This document shows positions 1-6,300 of a stretch of DNA of 6,452 bases, in pieces. Under the pieces are notes generated by a model. The model did not search any database. It saw nothing but the letters and a program-made list of their open reading frames with translations, and was not told the DNA's origin. A program made the translations under genes and the position numbers. Origin of the DNA: JBGPMO01 sp041487075 (GTDB lineage Bacteria > Patescibacteriota > Minisyncoccia > UBA6257 > 1-14-0-10-40-38); the NCBI GenBank assembly GCA_041487075.1, contig JBGPMO010000038.1, positions 1-6,452 on the forward strand, written 5' to 3'. The first letter of the stretch is position 1. Every line of letters begins with the position of its first letter.

Positions 1-1166
1 AAGCCATTGACCCCGCAAAGATTATTGACGCGGTAGAGTCTTCAATCGCAGCAGCATATAAAAAAGAATACGAGAAAAAAGGCGAGATCGTGAAAGCAAA
101 GCTCGACATACGAACGGGCGAGTTGAAATTTTGGCAGATTAAAACCGTTGTTGATGAATCCACGATAAGAATAGAGGAAGCGCCAACGCTTACTGAAGTT
201 GAAGCCGCCGGGGCTCCGACCGAGCCGCTGAAAAGTGAAGTTTCTGACACGAATGCTCCCGAGACGCTTCTCCCCCGGTATAACACGGACCGCCACATCC
301 TCCTTGCGGATGCAAAAAAACATAAAAAAGATGCGGCTCTCGGCGATGAACTTGAATTTCCGCTCGAACTCAAAGAAGACTTTGGCCGCATCGCGGCGCA
401 AACCGCGAAGCAAGTGGTGCTCCAAAAACTCCGCGAGGCAGAACGCGAATCCGTCATGAGCGAATTTAAAAATCGTGAAGGCGAAGTGGTCTCTGGCATG
501 GTACAGCGGTTTGAGCGCGGCAGTATCTTTGTGGATTTGGGCCGCGCTGTCGGCATTATGTTCGGCTCTGAAGCCGTGCCGGGTGAACACTATCAGCTCG
601 GTGACCGGTTAAAGTTTTATCTCGTCACGATTCAGGACGACGCTCGGGTGCCGGGCATTATCCTTTCCCGCTCGCACCCGAAATTCGTCTCGAAGCTTTT
701 CGCCCTCGAAGTCCCGGAAATTGCCGATGGCACCGTGGAAATTAAGGCGCTCGCGCGCGAACCCGGGAGCCGCACAAAAGTTGCCGTTGCTTCAAACGCC
801 GACGGCGTGGATCCGGTGGGCGCCTGTGTCGGCCAACGAGGAACCCGCGTTATGGCAGTTTCGAACGAACTCGGTCAGGAAAAAATCGACATCATCGAAT
901 GGTCAGAAGACCCGGCAAAATTTATCGCAAACGCCCTCTCGCCCGCAAAAGTGACAGAGGTTGAAGTGCTTGAACGGCACGAAGCGCGGGTCTTCATTCC
1001 GGAAGACCAACTTTCGCTCGCCATCGGCCGCGGCGGGCAGAATGTGCGGCTTGCGGCAAAGCTTACCGGCTGGAAAATAGACGTCCGATCAGCCGCAAAG
1101 CCAGAAGTTGCGCAAGAAGGAGGGGTCGCGGAATCGCCGGAAAAAACAAAGGAGTCGGAAGAATAA
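1..1166 (+). CDS. nusA: Transcription termination/antitermination factor NusA, 5'-truncated by the window edge
   Basis: NusA binds RNA polymerase and nascent RNA in the cytoplasm and modulates pausing, termination and antitermination. The frame is open from base 3 and starts with AIDPAKIIDAVESSIAAAYKK, which matches the NusA N-terminal helix, so the true start lies upstream; the GTG at 90 is internal. The visible 387 residues hold an N-terminal domain (about 1-157) with the polymerase-binding helix RIAAQTAKQVVLQKLREAER (129-148), an S1 domain (about 158-224), KH1 (about 225-312, with GACVGQRG at 273-280) and KH2 (about 313-363, with AIGRGGQN at 340-347). A charged tail of about 24 residues follows and there are no AR1/AR2 repeats. 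An acidic, proline-containing stretch of about 30 residues (near 60-90) interrupts the N-terminal domain relative to E. coli NusA. hppA follows after 38 nt. The identification is secure. Confidence 0.95.
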   Translation, partial: AIDPAKIIDAVESSIAAAYKKEYEKKGEIVKAKLDIRTGELKFWQIKTVVDESTIRIEEAPTLTEVEAAGAPTEPLKSEVSDTNAPETLLPRYNTDRHILLADAKKHKKDAALGDELEFPLELKEDFGRIAAQTAKQVVLQKLREAERESVMSEFKNREGEVVSGMVQRFERGSIFVDLGRAVGIMFGSEAVPGEHYQLGDRLKFYLVTIQDDARVPGIILSRSHPKFVSKLFALEVPEIADGTVEIKALAREPGSRTKVAVASNADGVDPVGACVGQRGTRVMAVSNELGQEKIDIIEWSEDPAKFIANALSPAKVTEVEVLERHEARVFIPEDQLSLAIGRGGQNVRLAAKLTGWKIDVRSAAKPEVAQEGGVAESPEKTKESEE

Positions 1167-1190
1167 AAACAATTTAGCCATCGGTCATTT

Positions 1191-1204
1191 GCTATAGTTA
1201 TGGT
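1191..1204 (+). promoter_or_regulatory. Extended -10 promoter, possibly giving a leaderless hppA mRNA
   Basis: TGCTATAGT at 1190-1198 fits the extended -10 pattern TGnTATAAT, with TATAGT at 1193-1198. The expected start of transcription, about 7 nt past the hexamer, falls on the A of the hppA ATG at 1205. No good -35 is visible 16-18 nt upstream, which is common for extended -10 promoters. No Shine-Dalgarno sequence precedes the ATG, as expected for a leaderless message. Readthrough from nusA is also possible because no terminator is seen in the 38-nt gap. Confidence 0.5.
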
Positions 1205-3157
1205 ATGAACCCTTATTATCTCATCTTCATCCCTATCGTTCTTGCGGTTCTCTGGAGCATCGTTATTATGATTTCGCTCAATAAAAAGCCGGACGGCAAT
1301 GAAGCAATGCAATCGATTGCCGCCGCTATCCGCGAAGGAGCGAATGCATATCTGAAGCGTGAATACCAAACCGTGGGTGTTGTTGCCGTTATCCTTGTCG
1401 CCATTATTGCCTTTACGCTCGGCAAGACAACCGCGATTGGATTTTTGTTAGGCGCTATTGCTTCTGCGCTTGCCGGTTATATCGGTATGCAAATTGCGGT
1501 GCGAGCGAATGTAAAAACCGCAGAAGAAGCTCGCCATGGGCTCGGCCCGGCGCTTTCCTTTGCATTCCGTTCCGGTTCCGTGACCGGGTTTCTGGTTGCC
1601 GGACTTGGGCTCCTTTCGGTAGCAGGATTTTATCTCGTAACCAACGAAGTTTCTTCTCTGGTCGGCCTCGCCTTTGGCGCAAGCTTAATTTCCATCTTTG
1701 CACGGCTGGGCGGCGGTATTTTTACGAAAGCCGCGGATGTCGGCACTGACCTCGTTGGTAAAATGGAGGCAGGCATTCCGGAAGACGATCCGCGAAATCC
1801 CGGCGTCATTGCTGACAATGTCGGCGATAGTGTTGGCGACATGAAAGGCATGGCCGCTGATCTTTTTGAAACGTATGCGGTCACCCTTGCGGCCGCAATG
1901 CTCCTCACTCATGCCGCCGGAGGAGACCCAACCTTCCCCCTTGTGATGGGCGGGCTTGCCTTAATCGCCTCGCTCATCGGCTCGCTCTTCGTCACTCTGG
2001 GAAAATCCCAAAACATTATGGGCGCGTTCTATAAAGGATTTGCGGCAACGCTCTTGCTCTCTGCCGTTCTCTTCTACTGGTGTGCACAAACCTTTGGAGG
2101 AGCGTATGCGACGCCGACCTTCTGGAGTTCGCTTGTCGGACTCGCGGTAACCGCGCTCATGGTTATGATTACGGACTATTACACGTCTAAAAAATTCCGT
2201 CCGGTAAAATCAATTGCTGCAAGCTCTGAATCCGGCCATGGCACCAATATTATTATGGGGCTTGCGGTTGGTATGGAGTCCACCGTTCTCCCGATCCTTG
2301 TCATTGTCGCGGGCATTTTAGCCGCCTATCTCTTGATGGGCCTCATGGGAATTGCTACCGCCGCAGTTGCCATGCTCTCCTCCGCGGGGATTGTGATTGC
2401 GATTGATGCCTTCGGCCCCATCACCGACAATGCCGGCGGCATTGCAGAAATGTCGCACGCGCCGGAAGAAGTGCGGAAGGTAACTGATGCGCTGGACGCC
2501 GTTGGCAACACCACGAAAGCCGTGACAAAAGGGTATGCGATCGCCTCGGCCGGGCTTGCCGCGCTTGTACTCTTTGCCGGATACGCGGTTCAAATCAAAT
2601 CAGGAACGTTTGATTTACAAAACCCTCTCGTCTTAATCGGGCTCTTTTTGGGCGGCGCCGTGCCCTATCTTTTTGCTTCGCTTGCTATGCGCGCTGTCGG
2701 CATTACCGCAGGCGCTGTGGTAGCAGAAGTCCGCCGCCAATTCCGGGAAATAAAAGGTATTCTTGAAGGCACGGCGAAACCCGATTACGGCCGCGCAGTA
2801 GATATTGTTACAAAAGCGGCGTTAAAAAAGATGATTGTGCCGGCATTGCTCCCAATTCTTACCGTGCTTGCGGTCGGCTTTGGACTTGGTGCACAGGCAC
2901 TCGGCGGGTTCTTGATTGGCTCGCTCATCTCCGGCCTTTTTCTCGCCATTGCTATGACAACGGGCGGGGCCGCATGGGACAATGCCAAAAAATATATCGA
3001 GGGAGGTGCATTCGGCGGCAAAGGATCAGAGGCTCACAAAGCGGCAGTGACCGGCGACACGGTCGGCGACCCTTATAAAGATACGGCAGGCCCCGCGATT
3101 AATCCATTGATTAAAGTCATAAACATTGTGGCGCTCTTAATTGTGCCGTTTCTGTAA
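1205..3157 (+). CDS. hppA: Membrane-bound proton-translocating pyrophosphatase (K+-independent type)
   Basis: This integral membrane protein couples hydrolysis of pyrophosphate to phosphate with ion pumping, normally H+ outward, adding to proton motive force and removing biosynthetic PPi. It has 650 residues, at the short end of the family, and many hydrophobic segments (the family usually has 16 helices). The catalytic signatures are intact: DVGTDLVGKMEAGIPEDD (178-195), the DNVGDSVGD cluster (204-212), DNAGGIAEM (408-416) and GDTVGDPYKDTAGP (617-630). GNTTKAVTKG (434-443) has Lys438 and Thr441 where K+-dependent enzymes have Ala and Gly, which points to the K+-independent H+-pumping subfamily. 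Glu222 in DLFETY is the usual helix-6 gating glutamate. The ATG at 1205 gives a normal hydrophobic first helix. The holA-like gene follows after 13 nt, probably in the same transcript. Confidence 0.97.
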   Translation: MNPYYLIFIPIVLAVLWSIVIMISLNKKPDGNEAMQSIAAAIREGANAYLKREYQTVGVVAVILVAIIAFTLGKTTAIGFLLGAIASALAGYIGMQIAVRANVKTAEEARHGLGPALSFAFRSGSVTGFLVAGLGLLSVAGFYLVTNEVSSLVGLAFGASLISIFARLGGGIFTKAADVGTDLVGKMEAGIPEDDPRNPGVIADNVGDSVGDMKGMAADLFETYAVTLAAAMLLTHAAGGDPTFPLVMGGLALIASLIGSLFVTLGKSQNIMGAFYKGFAATLLLSAVLFYWCAQTFGGAYATPTFWSSLVGLAVTALMVMITDYYTSKKFRPVKSIAASSESGHGTNIIMGLAVGMESTVLPILVIVAGILAAYLLMGLMGIATAAVAMLSSAGIVIAIDAFGPITDNAGGIAEMSHAPEEVRKVTDALDAVGNTTKAVTKGYAIASAGLAALVLFAGYAVQIKSGTFDLQNPLVLIGLFLGGAVPYLFASLAMRAVGITAGAVVAEVRRQFREIKGILEGTAKPDYGRAVDIVTKAALKKMIVPALLPILTVLAVGFGLGAQALGGFLIGSLISGLFLAIAMTTGGAAWDNAKKYIEGGAFGGKGSEAHKAAVTGDTVGDPYKDTAGPAINPLIKVINIVALLIVPFL

Positions 3158-3170
3158 AAATCTCGCATAC

Positions 3171-3923
3171 ATGCTTCTCTATCTTTACGGCTCTGATTCA
3201 TATCGCCGCGGAGCCCGGCTCCGGTACATCATCGACGAGTTCAAAAAAAAATATCCTGAAGGCACGATGGATCGTTTTGATGGTGCGGAGAAAGATGCGC
3301 TCGATCGGCTCGCCCATTTCACCAAAGACCAATCGCTGTTTGCCAAAGTTAAGCTCGGCATTCTAGAAAACGCTGATGAGGCAGATGGGGTAGTAAAAAT
3401 TTTAAAATCGGTGATCGAAGACAGGGTGACCACGCTTGTGATTGTTTCCGAAAAAAAACTGCCAAAGGAATTTGCGTTTCTTTTAAAAGAACCTTCTCGC
3501 GCCGAAGCATTTGACGATCTTGAACTAGCCGCGCAACTTTTATTTATTAAAAAAGAGGCGCTGTTGCGCAATTTAAAAATTACCGATGGCGATATTAAAA
3601 ATGTGGTTAATTCTTACGGCACAGACACATGGGGAATTTTAAATGAGCTCGAAAAAATTGACCTTGGCAGTACTGCCGAACACCGAAGCGCCTCGCCGCA
3701 ATTCTTCGGCCTCGTTCAAGCACTAAAATCGTCGTCCCGAGGGAGCCGCCTCTCGGCGCTTGGCTACCTGCTCAAAAACGAAGAGCCAGCCGCGGTGTTT
3801 AATGTGCTTGCCTCTATTGCCTCAGGAGAACTAAAAGTAAAAATGGCCGACTATGACGTGGCCATTAAATCCGGAAAAATGGAATATGAAGAAGCGCTTA
3901 CTGACTTAGTAATTAGTAACTAA
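3171..3923 (+). CDS. holA: Probable DNA polymerase III delta subunit (HolA-like clamp-loader protein)
   Basis: HolA opens the sliding clamp as part of the clamp loader at the replication fork. The start MLLYLYGSDSYRRGARLRYI resembles the family's opening (yllyGeD), domain I (about 1-110) includes SLFAKVKLGILENADE (55-70), and domain II (about 118-165) has the signature-like DGDIKNVVNSYGTDTWGILNELEKI. The C-terminal helical domain III runs from about 175 to 250. No Walker A is present, as is normal for delta. At 250 residues it is clearly shorter than the usual 330-345. I chose ATG 3171 because the longer TTG start at 3141 overlaps hppA by 17 nt and adds ten residues unlike the family. The last five codons (LVISN) are made of TTAGTAA repeat units. 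Its place near rpsT supports the call. A diverged protein of another function is possible. Confidence 0.75.
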   Translation: MLLYLYGSDSYRRGARLRYIIDEFKKKYPEGTMDRFDGAEKDALDRLAHFTKDQSLFAKVKLGILENADEADGVVKILKSVIEDRVTTLVIVSEKKLPKEFAFLLKEPSRAEAFDDLELAAQLLFIKKEALLRNLKITDGDIKNVVNSYGTDTWGILNELEKIDLGSTAEHRSASPQFFGLVQALKSSSRGSRLSALGYLLKNEEPAAVFNVLASIASGELKVKMADYDVAIKSGKMEYEEALTDLVISN

Positions 3924-3933
3924 GTTATTAGTT
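3906..3933. repeat. TTAGTAA tandem unit and AT-rich hairpin at the holA 3' end
   Basis: TTAGTAA occurs twice head to tail (3906-3912 and 3913-3919). The second copy forms the left arm of a hairpin, with 3911-3920 pairing to 3924-3933 around the loop TAA (ten pairs, two of them G-U). The hairpin covers the holA stop codon at 3921-3923 in its loop. The stem is AT-rich, so any terminator role would be weak. Confidence 0.6.
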
Positions 3934-3935
3934 TC

Positions 3936-3956
3936 CCGTTATCGGTTTTTAGTTTT
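3936..3956 (+). terminator. Weak candidate terminator between the convergent holA and zinc-finger genes
   Basis: CCG-TTAT-CGG (3936-3945) is followed by TTTTTAGTTTTT (3946-3957), a T-rich run in the right place to end rightward transcription from holA. The stem has only three base pairs, so this is a marginal intrinsic terminator. It may work together with the hairpin just upstream. Its T-run overlaps the stop codon of the minus-strand gene. Confidence 0.3.
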
Positions 3957-4287
3957 TCATCTTCTTGCACCCCTTACACAGCCGTGACTCGGGGTCCACT
4001 TTCAAAAGCTCCCACTCAATATTGTTGCCGCAGGTTTCACATTTCCCATAGGTACCGGCATCCATTTTTTGAAGCGCACGGGTAACATTCATGAGGCGTT
4101 CTTTAAACGCCTGCCCGAGCCCCATGTTTTTACTCTCTTCTTCCACTGCATCCGCCGCCTCCTCAAAGTGATCAGTGTCGTGCCCAAAGTCAGGCGCTCT
4201 CTCGGTATCTTTTATCTGGATTTCTAAATCTGCCTTTTCGTCCTCAAGTTCCTTTTTAAGGAATGCAAGATTTTCTTTGGTAATCAT
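3949..4287 (-). CDS. TraR/DksA family C4 zinc-finger protein
   Basis: DksA/TraR proteins insert a coiled coil into the secondary channel of RNA polymerase and alter promoter activity; gene-level function here is inferred from the family only. The 112-residue product begins with a charged helix (about 2-30) and a second helix (about 40-76) that would form the coiled coil. A zinc finger then follows with Cys83, Cys86, Cys104 and Cys107 (C-X2-C-X17-C-X2-C) inside the family-typical context GTYGKCETCGNNI. The turn between the helices carries DFGHDTDHFEEAADAVEEE, which is acidic but not the exact DxxDxA tip of E. coli DksA; it looks closer to the short dksA/YteA-like group. It is a lone leftward gene, convergent with holA (25-nt gap) and divergent from rpsT. 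Its ATG lies inside the left arm of an inverted repeat and has no Shine-Dalgarno sequence. Confidence 0.88.
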   Translation of the reverse strand: MITKENLAFLKKELEDEKADLEIQIKDTERAPDFGHDTDHFEEAADAVEEESKNMGLGQAFKERLMNVTRALQKMDAGTYGKCETCGNNIEWELLKVDPESRLCKGCKKMKN

Positions 4288-4362
4288 ACCGGGTAGTAGA
4301 AACTCGATTGATAATACTTATGGGGAAGCCGGATAATCGAGTTTTCACTACCCGGCATGATT
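4282..4362. repeat. 28-bp imperfect inverted repeat with 25-nt loop between the zinc-finger gene and rpsT
   Basis: The left arm 4282-4309 and right arm 4335-4362 match as reverse complements at 25 of 28 positions, with one of the three mismatches being G-U. The core is CCGGGTAGT (4289-4297) against ACTACCCGG (4347-4355), and AAACTCGATT against AATCGAGTTT. The left arm contains the start codon of the minus-strand zinc-finger gene. The right arm carries a mirrored ATGATT reading right and overlaps the -35 of a candidate rightward promoter. It could be an operator, an RNA hairpin or the remnant of an inverted duplication; it has no T-run typical of a terminator. Confidence 0.85.
4311..4316 (-). 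promoter_or_regulatory. Candidate -10 element for the TraR/DksA-like gene
   Basis: Read leftward, TATTAT at 4316-4311 lies in the loop of the inverted repeat. A start of transcription about 7 nt further would leave a leader of roughly 17 nt before the ATG at 4287. No convincing -35 is seen at 16-18 nt spacing, so the assignment is weak. Confidence 0.3.
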
Positions 4363-4371
4363 CTATATAAT
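4342..4371 (+). promoter_or_regulatory. Candidate upstream promoter for rpsT (perfect TATAAT)
   Basis: TATAAT at 4366-4371 is a perfect -10 hexamer. TTTTCA at 4342-4347 matches four of six bases of the -35 consensus at an 18-nt spacing. Transcription would begin near 4378 and give a leader of about 70 nt before rpsT. The -35 lies inside the right arm of the inverted repeat, so anything binding the repeat could block it. Confidence 0.45.
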
Positions 4372-4396
4372 CACAAGGTAGCGAGTAATTCAACTC

Positions 4397-4425
4397 TTGC
4401 AAAAAATCTTCAGCTCCGCTAGAAT
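4397..4425 (+). promoter_or_regulatory. Sigma70-type promoter of rpsT
   Basis: TTGCAA at 4397-4402 (four of six consensus bases) and TAGAAT at 4420-4425 (five of six) are separated by exactly 17 nt. Transcription should start near 4432, leaving a leader of about 16 nt before the ATG at 4448. This also argues against starting the S20 protein at the TTG at 4397, which would be the -35 element. Confidence 0.65.
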
Positions 4426-4447
4426 CCAAAGTCATAAGTTAATTCGT

Positions 4448-4687
4448 ATGCCCATCACCCAATCAGCTAAGAAAGCTCTCCGGCAAAACGTCCGGCGGCA
4501 CGAACGGAATATCGCAAAAGGGAAGACGATGAAAGAAGCGATAAAAACCTTTAAGAAATCTCCTTCTAGAGAAGCGCTTTCTCGGGTCTATCAAGTACTT
4601 GATAAGGCGGCGAAGGCGAAGATAATCGAAAAAAATAAAGCGTCCCGCTTGAAATCACAGCTCTCGAAATTACTGAATAGGGTCTAG
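4448..4687 (+). CDS. rpsT: 30S ribosomal protein S20
   Basis: S20 is a primary 16S rRNA-binding protein of the small subunit, needed in 30S assembly. The 79-residue product is very basic and helical. It opens MPITQSAKKALRQNVRRHERN, the family's N-terminal rRNA-binding pattern, and ends with LDKAAKAKIIEKNKASRLKSQ and then LSKLLN, close to the usual LDKAAKKGVIHKNKAARKKS. It is a few residues shorter than typical S20 (84-88). I chose ATG 4448 over an in-frame TTG at 4397 because S20 begins with MP..KSA and because 4397-4425 is a good promoter. No Shine-Dalgarno sequence is seen. Its last codons overlap a TAGGGTCTAG repeat unit. It is likely transcribed from its own promoters, perhaps running on into comM 79 nt downstream. 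Confidence 0.96.
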   Translation: MPITQSAKKALRQNVRRHERNIAKGKTMKEAIKTFKKSPSREALSRVYQVLDKAAKAKIIEKNKASRLKSQLSKLLNRV

Positions 4688-4690
4688 CGT

Positions 4691-4768
4691 ATAGGGTTTA
4701 GGGCCTCGTGGATTTAATTCAATTCTTTTAGTTCACCCTACACCCAGCCCCTACGCCCTAAATCCTAT
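4691..4768 (+). promoter_or_regulatory. TAGGGTTT-type repeats whose stem can cover the comM start codon
   Basis: ATAGGGTTTAGGGC (4691-4704) is complementary to GCCCTAAATCCTAT (4755-4768) over 14 positions with one G-U pair, and two further G-U pairs extend it to 4689-4770. The right arm includes the A and U of the comM AUG, and the extension covers its G. The 50-nt loop holds more related words (CACCCTA, CCCCTAC). In mRNA from rpsT this would hide the comM start. No T-run follows, so it is not an intrinsic terminator. No clear separate comM promoter is visible. Confidence 0.55.
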
Positions 4769-6299
4769 GTCCACCATCTCGAAAATCTTCTCGGCAGAGC
4801 TCGATGGCATTGATGCGCGGCTGATTGAAGTAGAGACCGACGTGAACGTCGGTCTTCATAGTTTTACGATTGTGGGCCTCGCTGACAAAGCGCTTTCGGA
4901 AGCAAAAGAGCGGGTGAATTCCGCCTTAAAAAACATTGGCGTGAAGCCGCCGACCAAAGAAAACCGGCGCATTGTGGTGAATCTGGCGCCCGCGGACATA
5001 AAGAAAACCGGATCGCAATATGATCTTGCCATCGCCTTGGGCTACCTTGCGGCAACGAAACAGGTGAAGCCCTTTGACCCCGAAGGCAAGATTTTTATGG
5101 GCGAGCTCTCGCTCGAAGGGAAACTCCGAGGGGTGAACGGCGCCTTAAATATCGCCTCGCTTGCGAAAAGATTAAAATGCAAAGAACTCTATCTTCCGCG
5201 CGAGAATGCGGCAGAAGCGGCAATTGTGGAGGGCGCTCGCGTGTTCCCAGTGAAAGATTTAGGCGAGTTAATCGCCCACCTTGAAGAGCGGGCGCTCATC
5301 ACTCCCCAGCCGAAAACCGAAGCCGCGCCGGGAGCGGAAACTCCTTTTTCCGACATCGCGGAGATTAAAGGGCAGAATCACGCAAAGCGCGCGCTCGCGA
5401 TTGCAGCCGCAGGCGGACACAATCTCTTAATGGTTGGGCCGCCGGGCACCGGAAAAACCATGTTGGCACAGGCGTTGAATTCCATTCTCCCGTTGCCAAC
5501 GCTCGAGGAAATTATCGAAATCACAAAAATCTATAGCGCCGCAGGGCTGTTAGGAAGTCTGCCGTTTATAAACTTCCGCCCGTTCCGCGCTCCGCACCAA
5601 ACTGCCTCGCCTGCCGCGGTCGTGGGTGGCGGGCAGTTTCCGCGGCCAGGCGAAATCAGCTTGGCGCACCGCGGCATACTCTTTTTGGACGAACTCCCGG
5701 AATTCCGGCGCGATATTTTAGAAGCGCTCCGCCAGCCGATTGAATCAGGAAAAGCGCATGTTGCGCGCGTGAAGGGCCACCTCACGTTCCCCGCGCGCTT
5801 CACGCTCGTTGCCGCCATGAACCCCTGCCCCTGCGGCTACTATGGCGATCCAGAAAAAGCGTGCTCGTGCGCGGCCTATGAAGTCATCCGCTACCAAAAG
5901 CGGCTCTCAGGGCCGCTCCTCGACCGCATTGACATCCAAATCACGGTGCCGCGCATAAAAATCGAAGAACTGCGCGAAAAAAACATTGACCGCCAGAAAA
6001 GTGACGGCCTCCGCGCGCAAGTAGCAGGAGCGCGGCACATCCAAAAGGAACGACTCAAAACCGTAAAAGGCAAGCTCACGAACTCTGAACTCTCATCCAA
6101 AGAATGTGATGAGTTGATTGTGATGGAGCCGGCCGCGGAAACGTTCGTAAAGCAGATATTTGATAAGTCGCTTATTTCCGCGCGCGGCTACTATAGAACG
6201 CTCAAAGTCGCACGCACGATTGCGGACCTTGAGTCATCCGAACTGGTCACAAAAAATCATCTTGCCGAAGCGTTTAGCTATCGGTTGCGGGAAAGTTAG
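4767..6299 (+). CDS. comM: ComM/YifB family AAA+ ATPase (Mg-chelatase-like)
   Basis: ComM is a hexameric AAA+ helicase that promotes branch migration when incoming DNA recombines during natural transformation; the family is often annotated as Mg chelatase-like YifB but does not make chlorophyll. The 510-residue length is typical. The N-terminal Lon-protease-like domain (about 1-175) includes FTIVGLADKALSEAKERV (33-50) and VNLAPADIKKTGSQYDLAIA (71-90). The ATPase domain (about 190-395) has Walker A GPPGTGKT (224-231), Walker B ILFLDE (304-309), sensor-1 Asn352 in AAMNPCPCG, a Cys set at 354, 356, 366 and 368, and Arg387 in LLDRIDI as probable arginine finger. The C-terminal domain (about 400-510) has the sensor-2-like SARGYYRTLKVARTIADL (471-488). 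All key residues are present. ATG 4767 gives the normal N-terminus. It follows rpsT by 79 nt. Confidence 0.95.
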   Translation: MSTISKIFSAELDGIDARLIEVETDVNVGLHSFTIVGLADKALSEAKERVNSALKNIGVKPPTKENRRIVVNLAPADIKKTGSQYDLAIALGYLAATKQVKPFDPEGKIFMGELSLEGKLRGVNGALNIASLAKRLKCKELYLPRENAAEAAIVEGARVFPVKDLGELIAHLEERALITPQPKTEAAPGAETPFSDIAEIKGQNHAKRALAIAAAGGHNLLMVGPPGTGKTMLAQALNSILPLPTLEEIIEITKIYSAAGLLGSLPFINFRPFRAPHQTASPAAVVGGGQFPRPGEISLAHRGILFLDELPEFRRDILEALRQPIESGKAHVARVKGHLTFPARFTLVAAMNPCPCGYYGDPEKACSCAAYEVIRYQKRLSGPLLDRIDIQITVPRIKIEELREKNIDRQKSDGLRAQVAGARHIQKERLKTVKGKLTNSELSSKECDELIVMEPAAETFVKQIFDKSLISARGYYRTLKVARTIADLESSELVTKNHLAEAFSYRLRES

Positions 6300-6300
6300 T

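Noticed and set aside
90..92. GTG as the start of nusA
   Set aside because: The frame is open upstream and the 29 preceding codons match the conserved NusA N-terminal helix.
42..590. 182-codon leftward open frame opposite nusA
   Set aside because: It is antisense to a clear NusA N-terminal and S1 region; the encoded peptide is rich in Phe, His and Arg and resembles no family.
875..1369. 164-codon leftward open frame across the nusA-hppA junction
   Set aside because: It overlaps two well-identified genes on the other strand and its composition is that of an antisense shadow.
3141..3170. TTG 3141 as the holA start
   Set aside because: It would overlap hppA by 17 nt and add MCRFCKNLAY, which does not fit the family; ATG 3171 gives the expected MLLYLYGSD opening.
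4357..4422. 21-codon frame starting ATGATT in the right arm of the inverted repeat
   Set aside because: It is short, has no family resemblance, and its stop lies in the -10 box of the rpsT promoter; the ATGATT is better explained as the mirrored repeat arm.
4397..4447. TTG 4397 as the rpsT start
   Set aside because: The segment is a well-spaced promoter and S20 proteins begin at the equivalent of Met 4448.
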